Shown: positions 24,908 to 33,366, counted from the stretch's first letter. The stretch: DNA of 45,420 bases from Eubacteriales bacterium (GCA_028701335.1 JAQVQY010000005.1:1-45420), one strand, 5' to 3'. The notes: generated by a model not told the origin, from the letters alone. A program made the numbers and translations.

Positions 24908-25864
24908 TTACTGGTAGTACTTGACGAAGTCCTGGATGTTGGTGGCGTCGATAACGGCCAACTCGATGTTCTGCTGGCGCGGTACTTCTTCGCCCGCGAA
25001 ATGCTTCTGCACGGACTCCAGCGTCAGGGTAACGATGTTGGCGGCGGAAACGCCGATGCACATCTTGTAGTATTTGTGATTGTTGTTGATCATGTTGAAA
25101 GGCTCGCTGCCCCAGGCGCCGGCGCACACCACGATGGTGCCTTCAACCCCGGCCAGCTCCAGCGCGTTGGCGGCACCCTGGGCGGCGTTGTCCACTGCGC
25201 CCCAGATGACATCGATGGGCTTGGCGATGTTGTTGGTGACGATGTTGGCGGCGGATTCACGGGTCTCGCCGAAGTCCTGGTCAAAGACCCAGGTGATGTT
25301 CTCTTCGCCCAGAAGCTCAGTCAGGGTAGTTTTGAAGGCTTCGGAGCGCACCTGGGTGTGCACGGCGTTGAGCATGGCCAGCACGCCCACGCGCACTTTG
25401 CCGCCCAGGTTCTCTTTGGCGTAATCCGCCACCCAATTGGCAGTCAGTACGCCGGTCTCGGCATGGTCCCAGGCAACGTGGGTCACCAGGTCTTTATAGT
25501 CGGTGCCGCTGTCAAAAGCGAAAACGGGGATGCCGGCGGCGCCCGCCTGCTCAAGCGTGGGGATAATGCCGGCGCTGTTGACCGGGTCGATGAGGATAGC
25601 GTCGTACTTCTGGGTGATAAAGTCTTCCACCTGCTTCTGCTGGGTTTCAGCGTTCAGGTTGCCGTCCTGGATGTTGATCTCGCCAAAGCCCATCGCGGGG
25701 CCCTGCGCCATAAACTCATCATAAACGGCCTTGCACCATTCGTCATACAGGGTGATATGGGCAACGCCCAGCTTTTTGCCCTCCCAGGGTTCCGCAAGCG
25801 CGGGGGCCGCGAACGCGGTCAGCATCACAGTGACCAGCAACAGGGAAATTAGGGTTTTTTTCAT
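24908..25864 (-). CDS. Ribose-type sugar ABC importer, substrate-binding protein 2
   Basis: This 318-residue RbsB-like sugar receptor has a signal peptide (MKKTLISLLLVTVMLTAFAAPALA) with no lipobox cysteine. The lobes begin KLGVAHITLYDEWCKAVYDE, with DFITQKYDAILIDPVN and GIPVFAFDSGTDYKDL as family strands. It belongs with the permease and ATPase immediately upstream in the operon. GGAGG stands about 6 bases before the ATG. A 6-bp hairpin (25886-25901) lies just upstream of that site and may shield or stabilise this cistron. A strong hairpin follows the stop. The ligand is unknown; this receptor is clearly different from binding protein 1, so two related compounds may be imported. Confidence 0.9.
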   Translation of the reverse strand: MKKTLISLLLVTVMLTAFAAPALAEPWEGKKLGVAHITLYDEWCKAVYDEFMAQGPAMGFGEINIQDGNLNAETQQKQVEDFITQKYDAILIDPVNSAGIIPTLEQAGAAGIPVFAFDSGTDYKDLVTHVAWDHAETGVLTANWVADYAKENLGGKVRVGVLAMLNAVHTQVRSEAFKTTLTELLGEENITWVFDQDFGETRESAANIVTNNIAKPIDVIWGAVDNAAQGAANALELAGVEGTIVVCAGAWGSEPFNMINNNHKYYKMCIGVSAANIVTLTLESVQKHFAGEEVPRQQNIELAVIDATNIQDFVKYYQ

Positions 25865-25917
25865 AGGTAGCCTCCTTATTTATTAGCCGCGTCCACGCGG
25901 CCTGGGTTCAGGTTATG

Positions 25918-27396
25918 TCAAACGCAAAGCGACATAATCCTCTCAGGCGTCGCCTCGCCCCGTTTGAGCTCTCCCACCAGACATCCCTCGTGGATGACCA
26001 GGACGCGGTCAGACATGCCAACGATTTCCGGAAGTTCGGAGGAAATCATCAATACGGATTTTCCCTGGTCCACCAGCCCTACAATCAACCGGTGTATTTC
26101 ACTTTTGGCGCCCACGTCAATGCCCCGGGTCGGTTCATCCAGGATGACAATGTCGCTGTCCTCCAGAAGCCACTTGGCAATAACCACTTTTTGCTGGTTG
26201 CCGCCGGAAAGGTATTGCGCTTCCGTTTCCACATTGGGCGTGCTGATGTCCATTTTCTCCACATATTCCTGGCTGACCTGGCGTTCCCTGGCGGCATCCA
26301 TTACAAATCCATGGGATACCGCGTCCATGTTGACCATGCAGATATTGCGGCTGACCGTTGCGATCTGGACCAGGCCCTGGCTTTTGCGGTCCTCCGGTAC
26401 CAGACTAAGCCCCAGGCCGATGGCTTTCCTGAAGCTGTCTATCCTGACAGGTTTGCCGTGAAGCAATATTTCCCCCGCATCGATCCTGTCAATGCCCAGC
26501 ACTGCGCGCGCCAGTTCGGTCCTGCCCGCGCCCACCAGGCCCGCAACCCCCAGAACCTCGCCGCGGTGCAGTTGGAAACTGATGTTATTGAGCACGCCTT
26601 TGCGCTTGATGTTACGGGCTTCCAGCACCACCTCGCCCGGGGTTTTTCCGGAACGCGGGTAGTCATGGGCCACGGCACGCCCCACCATCATGCTCACCAA
26701 CTCATCCCGGGTGACGTTTGCCACCGGCAGGGTCGCGATGTGCGCACCGTCACGAAGCACGCTTACGTTATCGGAAAGGTCGAATATCTCCTCCATACGG
26801 TGTGAGATGTAGATGATTGTAACGCCATCTTCCTTGAGCTTCCGGATGGTGTTAAACATCAGGGTCTGTTCTTTTTCCGTCAGCGTAGCCGATGGCTCGT
26901 CCATGATGAGCACCTTGCAGTTGCGGTTGATGGCCTTACAGATCTCCACCATCTGTTTTTGCGCCACGGACAGCCTTTCCACCGCGACCGTCACATCCAT
27001 CGGCACGCCCAGCTCCCTGAGCATTTCCGCAGCCCGCTTCCGCATGCCTTTCCAGTCAACGATCCGGCCCTTGTACATGAGGTTGCCCAGGAACACGTTT
27101 TCAGCCACGCTCAGGGTTTCTGACATCTTCAGCTCCTGATGGACTACGCTGATCCCTTTCTGCTGGGATTCATAGGGCGTGCGCAGGTCAACCTTCACAC
27201 CGTCCAGGAAGACCTCGCCCTCCTCCGGGTGGTAGATGCCGGCCAGCACCTTGATAAGCGTGGATTTCCCCGCGCCGTTTTCCCCCACCAGCGCATGCAC
27301 CGTACCCCGCTGGATGGAAACGGACACCCTGTCAAGCGCTTTCACACCTGGAAAGACTTTGGTGATATTTTTCAGTTCCAGGATATTGTCTGCCAT
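25918..27396 (-). CDS. Ribose-type sugar ABC importer, tandem ATPase 2
   Basis: The 492-residue RbsA-like protein has two ATPase domains. Domain 1 shows GENGAGKST, LSVAQKQMVEI and VLIMDEPSATLT. Domain 2 shows the degenerate GLVGAGRTE, then LSGGNQQKV and VILDEPTRGIDVGAK. The start has GGGGAGA upstream of the ATG. It begins 14 bases after the stop of its permease and is followed by its binding protein after 53 bases. Sequence differences throughout from ATPase 1 show that the two importers of this operon are not a recent duplication. Confidence 0.93.
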   Translation of the reverse strand: MADNILELKNITKVFPGVKALDRVSVSIQRGTVHALVGENGAGKSTLIKVLAGIYHPEEGEVFLDGVKVDLRTPYESQQKGISVVHQELKMSETLSVAENVFLGNLMYKGRIVDWKGMRKRAAEMLRELGVPMDVTVAVERLSVAQKQMVEICKAINRNCKVLIMDEPSATLTEKEQTLMFNTIRKLKEDGVTIIYISHRMEEIFDLSDNVSVLRDGAHIATLPVANVTRDELVSMMVGRAVAHDYPRSGKTPGEVVLEARNIKRKGVLNNISFQLHRGEVLGVAGLVGAGRTELARAVLGIDRIDAGEILLHGKPVRIDSFRKAIGLGLSLVPEDRKSQGLVQIATVSRNICMVNMDAVSHGFVMDAARERQVSQEYVEKMDISTPNVETEAQYLSGGNQQKVVIAKWLLEDSDIVILDEPTRGIDVGAKSEIHRLIVGLVDQGKSVLMISSELPEIVGMSDRVLVIHEGCLVGELKRGEATPERIMSLCV

Positions 27397-27410
27397 CTTG
27401 TCTCCCCGCC

Positions 27411-28391
27411 TTATCTGCGCCGGTTGCGCACGACGTCCAGGGCGACCGCGCCTATCATCACCACGCCCTTGAGGACATCCTGCACAAAGGGGTTGACATT
27501 AAGCATGGTCATGCCGTTAAAGAAGAGCATCAGGAAGATTGCTCCAAAGAGTGCCTGGATGATCTTACCGCGGCCGCCCGCCAGGCTGATGCCGCCCAGG
27601 ATGCACGCGATCATGGCGTCAAACTCGTATAGGTTGCCGTTTGTTAGCGCCGCGCTGTCCAAACGGGTGACCAGGATAACGGCGGATATGCCGCACAGCG
27701 CCCCCGCGATGGTGTAGATGACCGCGCGGTGGCCTTTGACGTTGATGCCGGCGAAGTAGGCGGCTTCCTTGTTGCCGCCAATGGCATAAAGGGAACGGCC
27801 AAACTTGGTGCGCTGGGTGATGAACATGAACAGCAGAAACAGGCCCAGCATGATCAGCACGCTGACGGGGAACCCGTATTCGTTCCCGCCGATAAATCCG
27901 CGGCCGATCCATTTGATCTCCTCAGGCATCCCGGCGATGGGTGAGGCGTTGGTGATGATTTTAGCCGAGCCCCTGGCGATCATCTGGAAGCCCAGCGTCA
28001 CAATAAAACAGGGTATGCCGGCGTAGGCGATGAGCAAGCCGTTGCTCAGGCCCACCATGGCGCCCACCAGGATCGCGCAAAGAATGGCGATCCAGGGGTT
28101 GAAGCCTGCAAATTTGATGAGGTAGGCCATGACCGCGGAGGTCAGGCAGACGTTCTGCCCCAGGGAGAGGTCAAACTCCCCCGTGGTCACAATCATCGCC
28201 TGCCCGATGCACACGATGGCCACAGACACCGTTTGCATGAAGATGTTGCGGATGTTGCGATAGGTCAGAAAATAGTCTGAGGCAAAGGTGAAAACGACCA
28301 TCAGCAACAAAATTGCCACTACAATGGCATAATCCTTGGTGAATTTTGAGAGGCGTCCCTTGACGTTCCTCCCGGCGGTCAACTGGCTCAC
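27411..28391 (-). CDS. Ribose-type sugar ABC importer, permease 2
   Basis: The 326-residue RbsC-like permease has the family marks TTGEFDLSLGQNVCLT, IPCFIVTLGFQMIARG, the coupling loop GGNKEAAYFAGINVKGHR and LGGISLAGGRGKIIQALFGA. The start is probably GTG at 28391 with GAGGGA 6 bases upstream. The N-terminus has about 18 polar residues before the first helix. It is the first transport gene of the operon and starts 51 bases after the PIG-L deacetylase stop. Confidence 0.92.
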   Translation of the reverse strand: MSQLTAGRNVKGRLSKFTKDYAIVVAILLLMVVFTFASDYFLTYRNIRNIFMQTVSVAIVCIGQAMIVTTGEFDLSLGQNVCLTSAVMAYLIKFAGFNPWIAILCAILVGAMVGLSNGLLIAYAGIPCFIVTLGFQMIARGSAKIITNASPIAGMPEEIKWIGRGFIGGNEYGFPVSVLIMLGLFLLFMFITQRTKFGRSLYAIGGNKEAAYFAGINVKGHRAVIYTIAGALCGISAVILVTRLDSAALTNGNLYEFDAMIACILGGISLAGGRGKIIQALFGAIFLMLFFNGMTMLNVNPFVQDVLKGVVMIGAVALDVVRNRRR

Positions 28392-28442
28392 GGCAATTCC
28401 CTCGCTCTTTCGGATTGGTTATGTTTCTGTCCGGAATCTATT

Positions 28443-29150
28443 CTACGGCAACAGCCGCCTGGCGGTCAACCGCAAATAGTTCGTGTTGGCACGGAATCCT
28501 TCGGCATACTGTGCGCCGCACTGGTATCCGCGAACGCGGGAACAGGTTCTGACAAAATCCAGGAAGTCTATCCCGTCATGCTCCAGCATCCATTGTATCT
28601 GGGATTTGTGGCAACTGAGCGCTTCCAGCTTTAGCTCCATTTCATCACTGATATCCACATATTCTGTTGGGATAAAGCCCGCGCCCGATACTGTGTCCAT
28701 ATGGTAGATGGGGCAGACAGGGACCTCAGGACCGGCGTCATTGCAGTGGAAGTGCGGGATGCTGGCGCCAAAGGAGGCGCGCAGGGTAGCATAATAGGCC
28801 TGCATATGGTCGTTCATATAGTCATGGTCGTTGTGCGTGATGATGAGCTCGGGCCTTGCCTTGCGGATAACGCGCCCCAGATCATAGATAAGCTGGTCGT
28901 TGTCCGCGGTGACATGGATGTCCGGGATGTCGATGGCATAATGCTTGGCGCCGATCAGGCTGGCCGCGGCAGCCGCTTCGTTAAAGCGGATCTGGCGCAG
29001 TTCATCCGGCATGATCTCCACATGGCCCATATTGCCGTTGGCAATGTGGCAGACAGATACCTCATGCCCCTGCTTGATGTACTTGATCAGCGTGCCGTAG
29101 CAGCCGATCTCCAGGTCGTCCGGATGACAGCCAATGGCCAAAATGTTCAT
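28443..29150 (-). CDS. PIG-L family zinc-dependent N-deacetylase
   Basis: The 235-residue protein belongs to the PIG-L/LmbE family, whose members remove N-acetyl groups from GlcNAc-containing small molecules. Zinc ligands are visible as the CHPDD motif (His9, Asp12) and the downstream cluster THNDHDYMNDH (105-115) which supplies the third His. Asp11 is the likely catalytic base. The chain has no signal peptide, so it works on an imported substrate. It lies between the M24 protein B gene and the permease 2 gene. Together with the NagB-like gene it suggests that an N-acetylated amino sugar, or a conjugate of one, is deacetylated and then processed by the NagB-like enzyme. Confidence 0.9.
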   Translation of the reverse strand: MNILAIGCHPDDLEIGCYGTLIKYIKQGHEVSVCHIANGNMGHVEIMPDELRQIRFNEAAAAASLIGAKHYAIDIPDIHVTADNDQLIYDLGRVIRKARPELIITHNDHDYMNDHMQAYYATLRASFGASIPHFHCNDAGPEVPVCPIYHMDTVSGAGFIPTEYVDISDEMELKLEALSCHKSQIQWMLEHDGIDFLDFVRTCSRVRGYQCGAQYAEGFRANTNYLRLTARRLLP

Positions 29151-29183
29151 TGATACGCCTTCTTTCTTTATTTTGCTTCCAAT

Positions 29184-30521
29184 TCAGTGGATGCCAACCA
29201 GGTGCTGGAGGTTAACGGGCAATTGGTTCATGACTTCCACATCGCGCCCGGATTTCCCCAGCGTTTTTTCCACCAGCACGTAGTCAAGCCCCGGGATGAT
29301 GACCTCATGCCAGTGGTTGCCAAAGCCGCGGATGGCCACGTCCAGCATCGTCACAATCCGGCTCCCAAGGGGTTCTTTTGAGTTCAATGTAATGGCGCCG
29401 TAGAACTCCTGGCACTCGGTGTAGCCGCTGTTGTGGGTGCCGGTATAGGGCTTCAGGCGCACCAGGTCAATGGGTTTGCCCACCTTCGCGCTTACTTCCT
29501 CCTGGCGAGAGGCGAAGTAATCGCACAGGGCCTGCTCCTGGAGCCAGGCCGGCAGGTGCCTGCGCGCCACCTTGATGTAGGCGTCCAGCCCCACCTGGTA
29601 GGCTTCTTCAACAAAGTCTATCCAGTAGCGCTGTTCGGGGGTGACTTCACCGGGGTCGCCCACAGCGATGACCGTGGCGCGCTGGCAGGCGTTGAGCCCG
29701 TCGCACTTGGGCGCGACACCCAGGTGCACGTAGTCACCATGGTTGATTGGCCGGTTTAGTGCCTTGCCCACGATGGTGCGGTTGGCCTCATTGGCCGTGA
29801 CCATCACGTCAAAGCCGAAGCCCTCAGCACCCAGCTGCTGGCCGATCAAGTAACCCCAGGCGGAGACCTCCGTCTCCAGCATCCCGGGCTCAAGCACCCT
29901 CAGCATCCCCTCCATCATGGCGTCCGCAATCAGGGCCGCCTGGCGGGTCAGCGCCATTTCACGCTCAGACTTGATGTATTTGATTTTGAAGTACAGTTCC
30001 TGGCAGTCAATGATGTTCTCCTCGCCCACCAGGCTGGCGAAAAACTCATAGATGCCAAGGGGCAGTACGGCCCGGGGTGTTAAAAGGCCAATGGTCTTTG
30101 GCATTTGGCCCACGGCCATTTCCAGTACATCCTCTATACGCTCGGCGTCAATGGGGTATTCCTCATCTGCCAGCTTGAGCATTTCCACCTTGTGGACGCC
30201 CACTCCGGCCCGCCCCGCCATCTGCTCGGCTACATAGCCGCCCTCAAGCCCGGCCAGGAGGTAGAAGCCATTGGCTCCTACAACTCCCGCCACCGGCTCC
30301 ACGGAGATGTTGGTGTTGCCGCCCAGATAGGGCACATCCCCGCAGTAGTGCTCATCGGAATACACAATCCCGCAGTCAACGCCGGCAGTTTTCAGCGCCT
30401 GGGCCACCTTCAGGCGGCGGGAGGCGAACTCGTCCTTTTCCACCCGCAGGTTTTTGTCAATTTTGGGCGCGTTCAGAATGACCTTGTTAACCGCCCGGGC
30501 CTTGTCCATCCAGCTTCTCAT
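29184..30521 (-). CDS. M24-fold (creatinase/prolidase-like) protein with lost metal ligands, copy B
   Basis: The 445-residue protein has an extended N-terminus, a creatinase-N-like domain (about 30-180) and a C-terminal M24 domain. The metal site is more eroded than in copy A. The first Asp position reads VHLGVA (Gly268), the second lies in LNACQRA without Asp, His363 is kept (GTHNSGY), the first Glu is Asp394 (MLDVAI) and the last Glu site reads IPGLDYVLV (Gly411). It is therefore unlikely to be an aminopeptidase in spite of the usual family name. The two copies differ strongly in length and sequence, so they may catalyse separate steps. AAAAGGGG precedes the ATG. It is the second gene of the operon. 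Confidence 0.82.
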   Translation of the reverse strand: MRSWMDKARAVNKVILNAPKIDKNLRVEKDEFASRRLKVAQALKTAGVDCGIVYSDEHYCGDVPYLGGNTNISVEPVAGVVGANGFYLLAGLEGGYVAEQMAGRAGVGVHKVEMLKLADEEYPIDAERIEDVLEMAVGQMPKTIGLLTPRAVLPLGIYEFFASLVGEENIIDCQELYFKIKYIKSEREMALTRQAALIADAMMEGMLRVLEPGMLETEVSAWGYLIGQQLGAEGFGFDVMVTANEANRTIVGKALNRPINHGDYVHLGVAPKCDGLNACQRATVIAVGDPGEVTPEQRYWIDFVEEAYQVGLDAYIKVARRHLPAWLQEQALCDYFASRQEEVSAKVGKPIDLVRLKPYTGTHNSGYTECQEFYGAITLNSKEPLGSRIVTMLDVAIRGFGNHWHEVIIPGLDYVLVEKTLGKSGRDVEVMNQLPVNLQHLVGIH

Positions 30522-30544
30522 ATTATTGCTGCCCCTTTTAAGGT

Positions 30545-31495
30545 TTAGTTGGTGTCAGCGCGCAGGGGGCCGGCCAGTTCATCCATATAGAACAGCTTGC
30601 CGGGCATGGTGGGGATGTGGCTGGAGGTGACGGCCTTGTCCGGGCCGTAGCGCAGCGTCATCCAGAAGGACATGCCCTGCCACTGCATCCCGCGGGACAG
30701 CACGCCGTCAGCGCCCCCGATGGCGTAGTCGGTGCCAAAGATGATGCCGGGGCCAATGGTGTTGGCATAGCAGGGGATCAGGGGCCAGCTGCTGCGGAAG
30801 CTGGTGATGGCGTTTTGCTCAATGGTGAAAGGGTGCAGGTTGGCGCCGATACGGTAGGGCTCCTTCTTCCAGGCTTCCATCGTCTCGTATTCTTCCGCGA
30901 AATGGGGCTCCCAGAAGGCGATGTGGCAGACACGGCCGATGCCGTAGACCATCACCTGGCGCGCGCCTTTGGCCTTGAGGTCTGCTATTTTGTCCGGATA
31001 CTGGATGAGGTTTTCCCTGGTGGCGAAGTTGCGCTGGGCTTCAGGCACCGTCAGTTCCCCAAGAGGTCCGTAGAGCGCGTTTTGCATGGCGTTCTGGAAG
31101 GCCACCGGGTCGCTGGCGGGCACGGTGTTGCCATCCTTGTCGGACCACTCGTCCATGTTGAAGCCGTGCACGTGCCGGCAGTCGATGTTCCAGGATTTGA
31201 GAAAGTACACCACCCACCGGTACATGCCCATGGGCCCCACCGGCAGAATCATGATGAGCTGCTTCCCTTCTTCCTTGGCCAGGCGGATCTGCATGGCGAT
31301 CTCATGGCCCATGAAGACGCCAAACTCCTCCAGGTTATCACACCCGGCGATATTGAAGCCCTCGTGCCAGAACGGCTGGCGCTGGCCAACCTCCTGGGGC
31401 GGATGGGAAACGCAGGCCTTCACCTTTTCCAGATCCCATCCCTTGGGGAACACCTGGGAAAAATGAGACCCCTTAAAGGTGCTGAGCATGTCCAT
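30545..31495 (-). CDS. NagB-like glucosamine-6-phosphate isomerase/deaminase family protein
   Basis: This 316-residue protein shares the NagB core. The proton-transfer Asp lies in FNMDEW (Asp115), and the GVGNDGHIAFNEP signature appears as GIGRVCHIAFWEP with His191 and Glu196 kept. The Asp equivalent to E. coli Asp141 is Val189, and Asn-Asp-Gly of the signature is Arg-Val-Cys. About 50 extra N-terminal residues are present. It probably acts on an amino-sugar derivative by ring opening and isomerisation or deamination, but not necessarily on glucosamine 6-phosphate. The ATG at 31495 has AAGGAGG 8 bases upstream; a TTG two codons earlier is less well placed. It is the first gene of the operon. 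Confidence 0.82.
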   Translation of the reverse strand: MDMLSTFKGSHFSQVFPKGWDLEKVKACVSHPPQEVGQRQPFWHEGFNIAGCDNLEEFGVFMGHEIAMQIRLAKEEGKQLIMILPVGPMGMYRWVVYFLKSWNIDCRHVHGFNMDEWSDKDGNTVPASDPVAFQNAMQNALYGPLGELTVPEAQRNFATRENLIQYPDKIADLKAKGARQVMVYGIGRVCHIAFWEPHFAEEYETMEAWKKEPYRIGANLHPFTIEQNAITSFRSSWPLIPCYANTIGPGIIFGTDYAIGGADGVLSRGMQWQGMSFWMTLRYGPDKAVTSSHIPTMPGKLFYMDELAGPLRADTN

Positions 31496-31528
31496 GTACA
31501 AGTCCTCCTTGTTGTGGTATTTGATAGG

Positions 31529-31545
31529 CTGGATAATTTATCCAG
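31529..31545. promoter_or_regulatory. Perfect palindrome, candidate ROK operator
   Basis: CTGGATAA and TTATCCAG flank a single central base. The site starts about 13 bases downstream of the predicted start of the ten-gene operon, a position where a bound repressor would block elongation or initiation. The divergent ROK regulator is the natural candidate to bind it. No second copy was seen in the intergenic region. Confidence 0.6.
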
Positions 31546-31564
31546 TCGCTTTATAAACAATATT

Positions 31565-31593
31565 AGTATCGCATGATTTTCGCCCATTGTCAA
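31565..31593 (-). promoter_or_regulatory. Promoter of the ten-gene amino-sugar operon
   Basis: Minus-strand consensus TTGACA (31588-31593) and GATACT (31565-31570) are 17 bases apart. Transcription would start near 31558, giving a leader of about 60 bases that contains the palindrome 31529-31545. Confidence 0.7.
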
Positions 31594-31643
31594 CATGGCG
31601 GCGCGGGGTTTGTAAAGCGGCCGAATAAATTCCCGGCAGTCCC

Positions 31644-31672
31644 TTGAAAAACGTATACGCTTGTTCTATACT
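31644..31672 (+). promoter_or_regulatory. Promoter of the ROK regulator gene
   Basis: TTGAAA (31644-31649) and TATACT (31667-31672) are 17 bases apart. The leader of about 85 bases can form two mutually exclusive hairpins: CCGCC-TTA-GGCGG (31704-31716) or GGCGGG (31712-31717) with CCCGCC (31729-31734). Confidence 0.7.
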
Positions 31673-31762
31673 GAAGCGGCTGACAAACCAAAGCGCAATA
31701 GCACCGCCTTAGGCGGGGACAATAAATGCCCGCCCCGACCGCCAAGTGGAAAGGACGCTCAA

Positions 31763-33070
31763 ATGAGATACATGACCATGCGTGAACAGCGCATTAACAA
31801 TCAAAAAACCATCAAAGAGGAGAACATCAAAACGCTGTTCAGCCTCATATCCTCTGACCCCGGCATCACCCGCGCGCAGCTGGGCCGGGTCACCACCTTA
31901 AGCCCCACCACGGTATCGACCCTGGTGGATGAGCTGGTGCAGCGGGGCCTGGTGGTGGAAACAGGGCCTGCCGACACGCAAAGCGCCGGGCGCAAGCCCA
32001 TCTCCCTTAAGGTCAATCCCCGGGGCCGTCAGCTGGCGCTGTTCTCCTTAAGCCGCTGGGGTATCCGCTTCTGGCTGTACAACCTGGCGCTGGAGGAAGT
32101 GGATACCCATTTTATAGAGTATTCAGCGGACCATTACGGCGGATTTGCCGAGGAGGCGGACGGCACGGAGCCGGACGCCGGGGAAGACTACATGTCCCTG
32201 ATTGAATCCATCCTCATCAAGTCCCCCTATTGCGACCCGTCCCGGCTGCTGGCCATCTGCATCAGCTTTCCCGGCATCCGCCTGGCGCGTGAGAAGGCCT
32301 TTTCCTGGTCGGCGATGCGGGTGTCCTTCTCGGAAGCGGATGTGCTCCAGCTGGAAAAACGCCTGAACGTCCCGGTGTTTTTGGGCAACGCCGCCTTGAG
32401 CCGCGCCTACGCCGAGAAGAAATACCTGGAGGGGCCCAACGCCCAGGTCCAGGATCTGATTTATGTCACCGTCCGGGACGGCCTGGGCGCCGGCATCATC
32501 GCCGGGGGCGTCTTCCTGACAGGCCGGGACAACAGCGCCGGCGAAATCGGCCATGTGTCCGTGGACTATAAGGGGAAGCGCTGCGCCTGCGGCCAGCGGG
32601 GCTGCGTGGAGCAATTCGTCACCATCGACGCGCTGACTGAGCGGGTGCAAAAGGCTTTAAACCTCAAGGAACTGCCCACGGTCGCCGAAATTGGAGAGCA
32701 ATGCCTCAAGGGGAACCCAATAGCATGTGAAATCGTTGACGATGTAGCTGCCATGCTGTTTACAGCCATCTTCAGCACCGTCTGTGTCTCCGGCATCAAA
32801 AGGGTGGTGATCGGCGGGGGCATCGAGCAGCTGGGGGATTATTTCCTGGACCAGCTTCGCGCCTTCCCCAGGAACAACCCCCGCAACAAGCTGGCCCGGG
32901 ATATCGATATCTCCTATGCCCGCTCCGGCCTTTACGGGGATATCCGGGGCATCGCCCAGTTTTATCTGGATAATGTTTTCACCATTACCATGGATCCCGA
33001 CGACATGAACGGCCAGAACGGTTGGGAGCCTATCACAGCGCAAGCTGTGCCCGGGCGGGCTTTACTTTGA
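31763..33070 (+). CDS. ROK-family transcriptional regulator
   Basis: The 435-residue protein has an N-terminal winged helix (about 20-70; TRAQLGRVTTLSPTTVSTLVDEL) and a ROK sugar-kinase-like domain. The structural zinc site is intact: His264 in EIGHVSVD and Cys274, Cys276, Cys281 in CACGQRGC. The kinase catalytic Asp motif (normally NDAN) reads LGNAAL and the N-terminal phosphate loop DxGxT is missing, so it should sense sugar rather than phosphorylate it, like NagC, Mlc and XylR. The ATG at 31763 has GGAAAGGA upstream; an earlier in-frame codon at 31661 overlaps the -35/-10 region. It is divergent from the amino-sugar operon, its likely target. Confidence 0.9.
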   Translation: MRYMTMREQRINNQKTIKEENIKTLFSLISSDPGITRAQLGRVTTLSPTTVSTLVDELVQRGLVVETGPADTQSAGRKPISLKVNPRGRQLALFSLSRWGIRFWLYNLALEEVDTHFIEYSADHYGGFAEEADGTEPDAGEDYMSLIESILIKSPYCDPSRLLAICISFPGIRLAREKAFSWSAMRVSFSEADVLQLEKRLNVPVFLGNAALSRAYAEKKYLEGPNAQVQDLIYVTVRDGLGAGIIAGGVFLTGRDNSAGEIGHVSVDYKGKRCACGQRGCVEQFVTIDALTERVQKALNLKELPTVAEIGEQCLKGNPIACEIVDDVAAMLFTAIFSTVCVSGIKRVVIGGGIEQLGDYFLDQLRAFPRNNPRNKLARDIDISYARSGLYGDIRGIAQFYLDNVFTITMDPDDMNGQNGWEPITAQAVPGRALL

Positions 33071-33090
33071 GAAACACGATGGAGACAGCC

Positions 33091-33354
33091 ATGCGCAGCA
33101 CCTCGCCCCTGTGCCCCTGGTGTGGTAAACCCCTTGAGGCGGGGACCTTTATGAGCCGGGGAGGCAACTATTTCCTGCCCCTTGACGCACAAAAACCCCA
33201 TGCCTATACCCAGGCCGCCATGGAAAAGCGCGGGGCGATTTTGCTGCCGCCGCATTTTTTCTCCGCTCCGCCGGTTAAAAATCCTGCTGCCCTGGCCTGC
33301 CGCACATGCGAAAAAATAATCATTCCCTATACAGGAAAGGGACAGGTGGGTTGA
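33091..33354 (+). CDS. Small Cys-rich DUF6487-like protein
   Basis: The 87-residue product starts with SPLCPWCGKPLEAGTF and ends with ACRTCEKIIIPYTG, giving two CxxC pairs that should form one zinc site. The middle (GNYFLPL) matches the layout of the clostridial DUF6487 family, of unknown function. GGAGA lies 5 bases before ATG 33091; longer in-frame starts run back into the ROK gene. It follows that gene after 20 bases and is probably cotranscribed with it. Confidence 0.7.
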   Translation: MRSTSPLCPWCGKPLEAGTFMSRGGNYFLPLDAQKPHAYTQAAMEKRGAILLPPHFFSAPPVKNPAALACRTCEKIIIPYTGKGQVG

Positions 33355-33366
33355 TATGACAACGCG

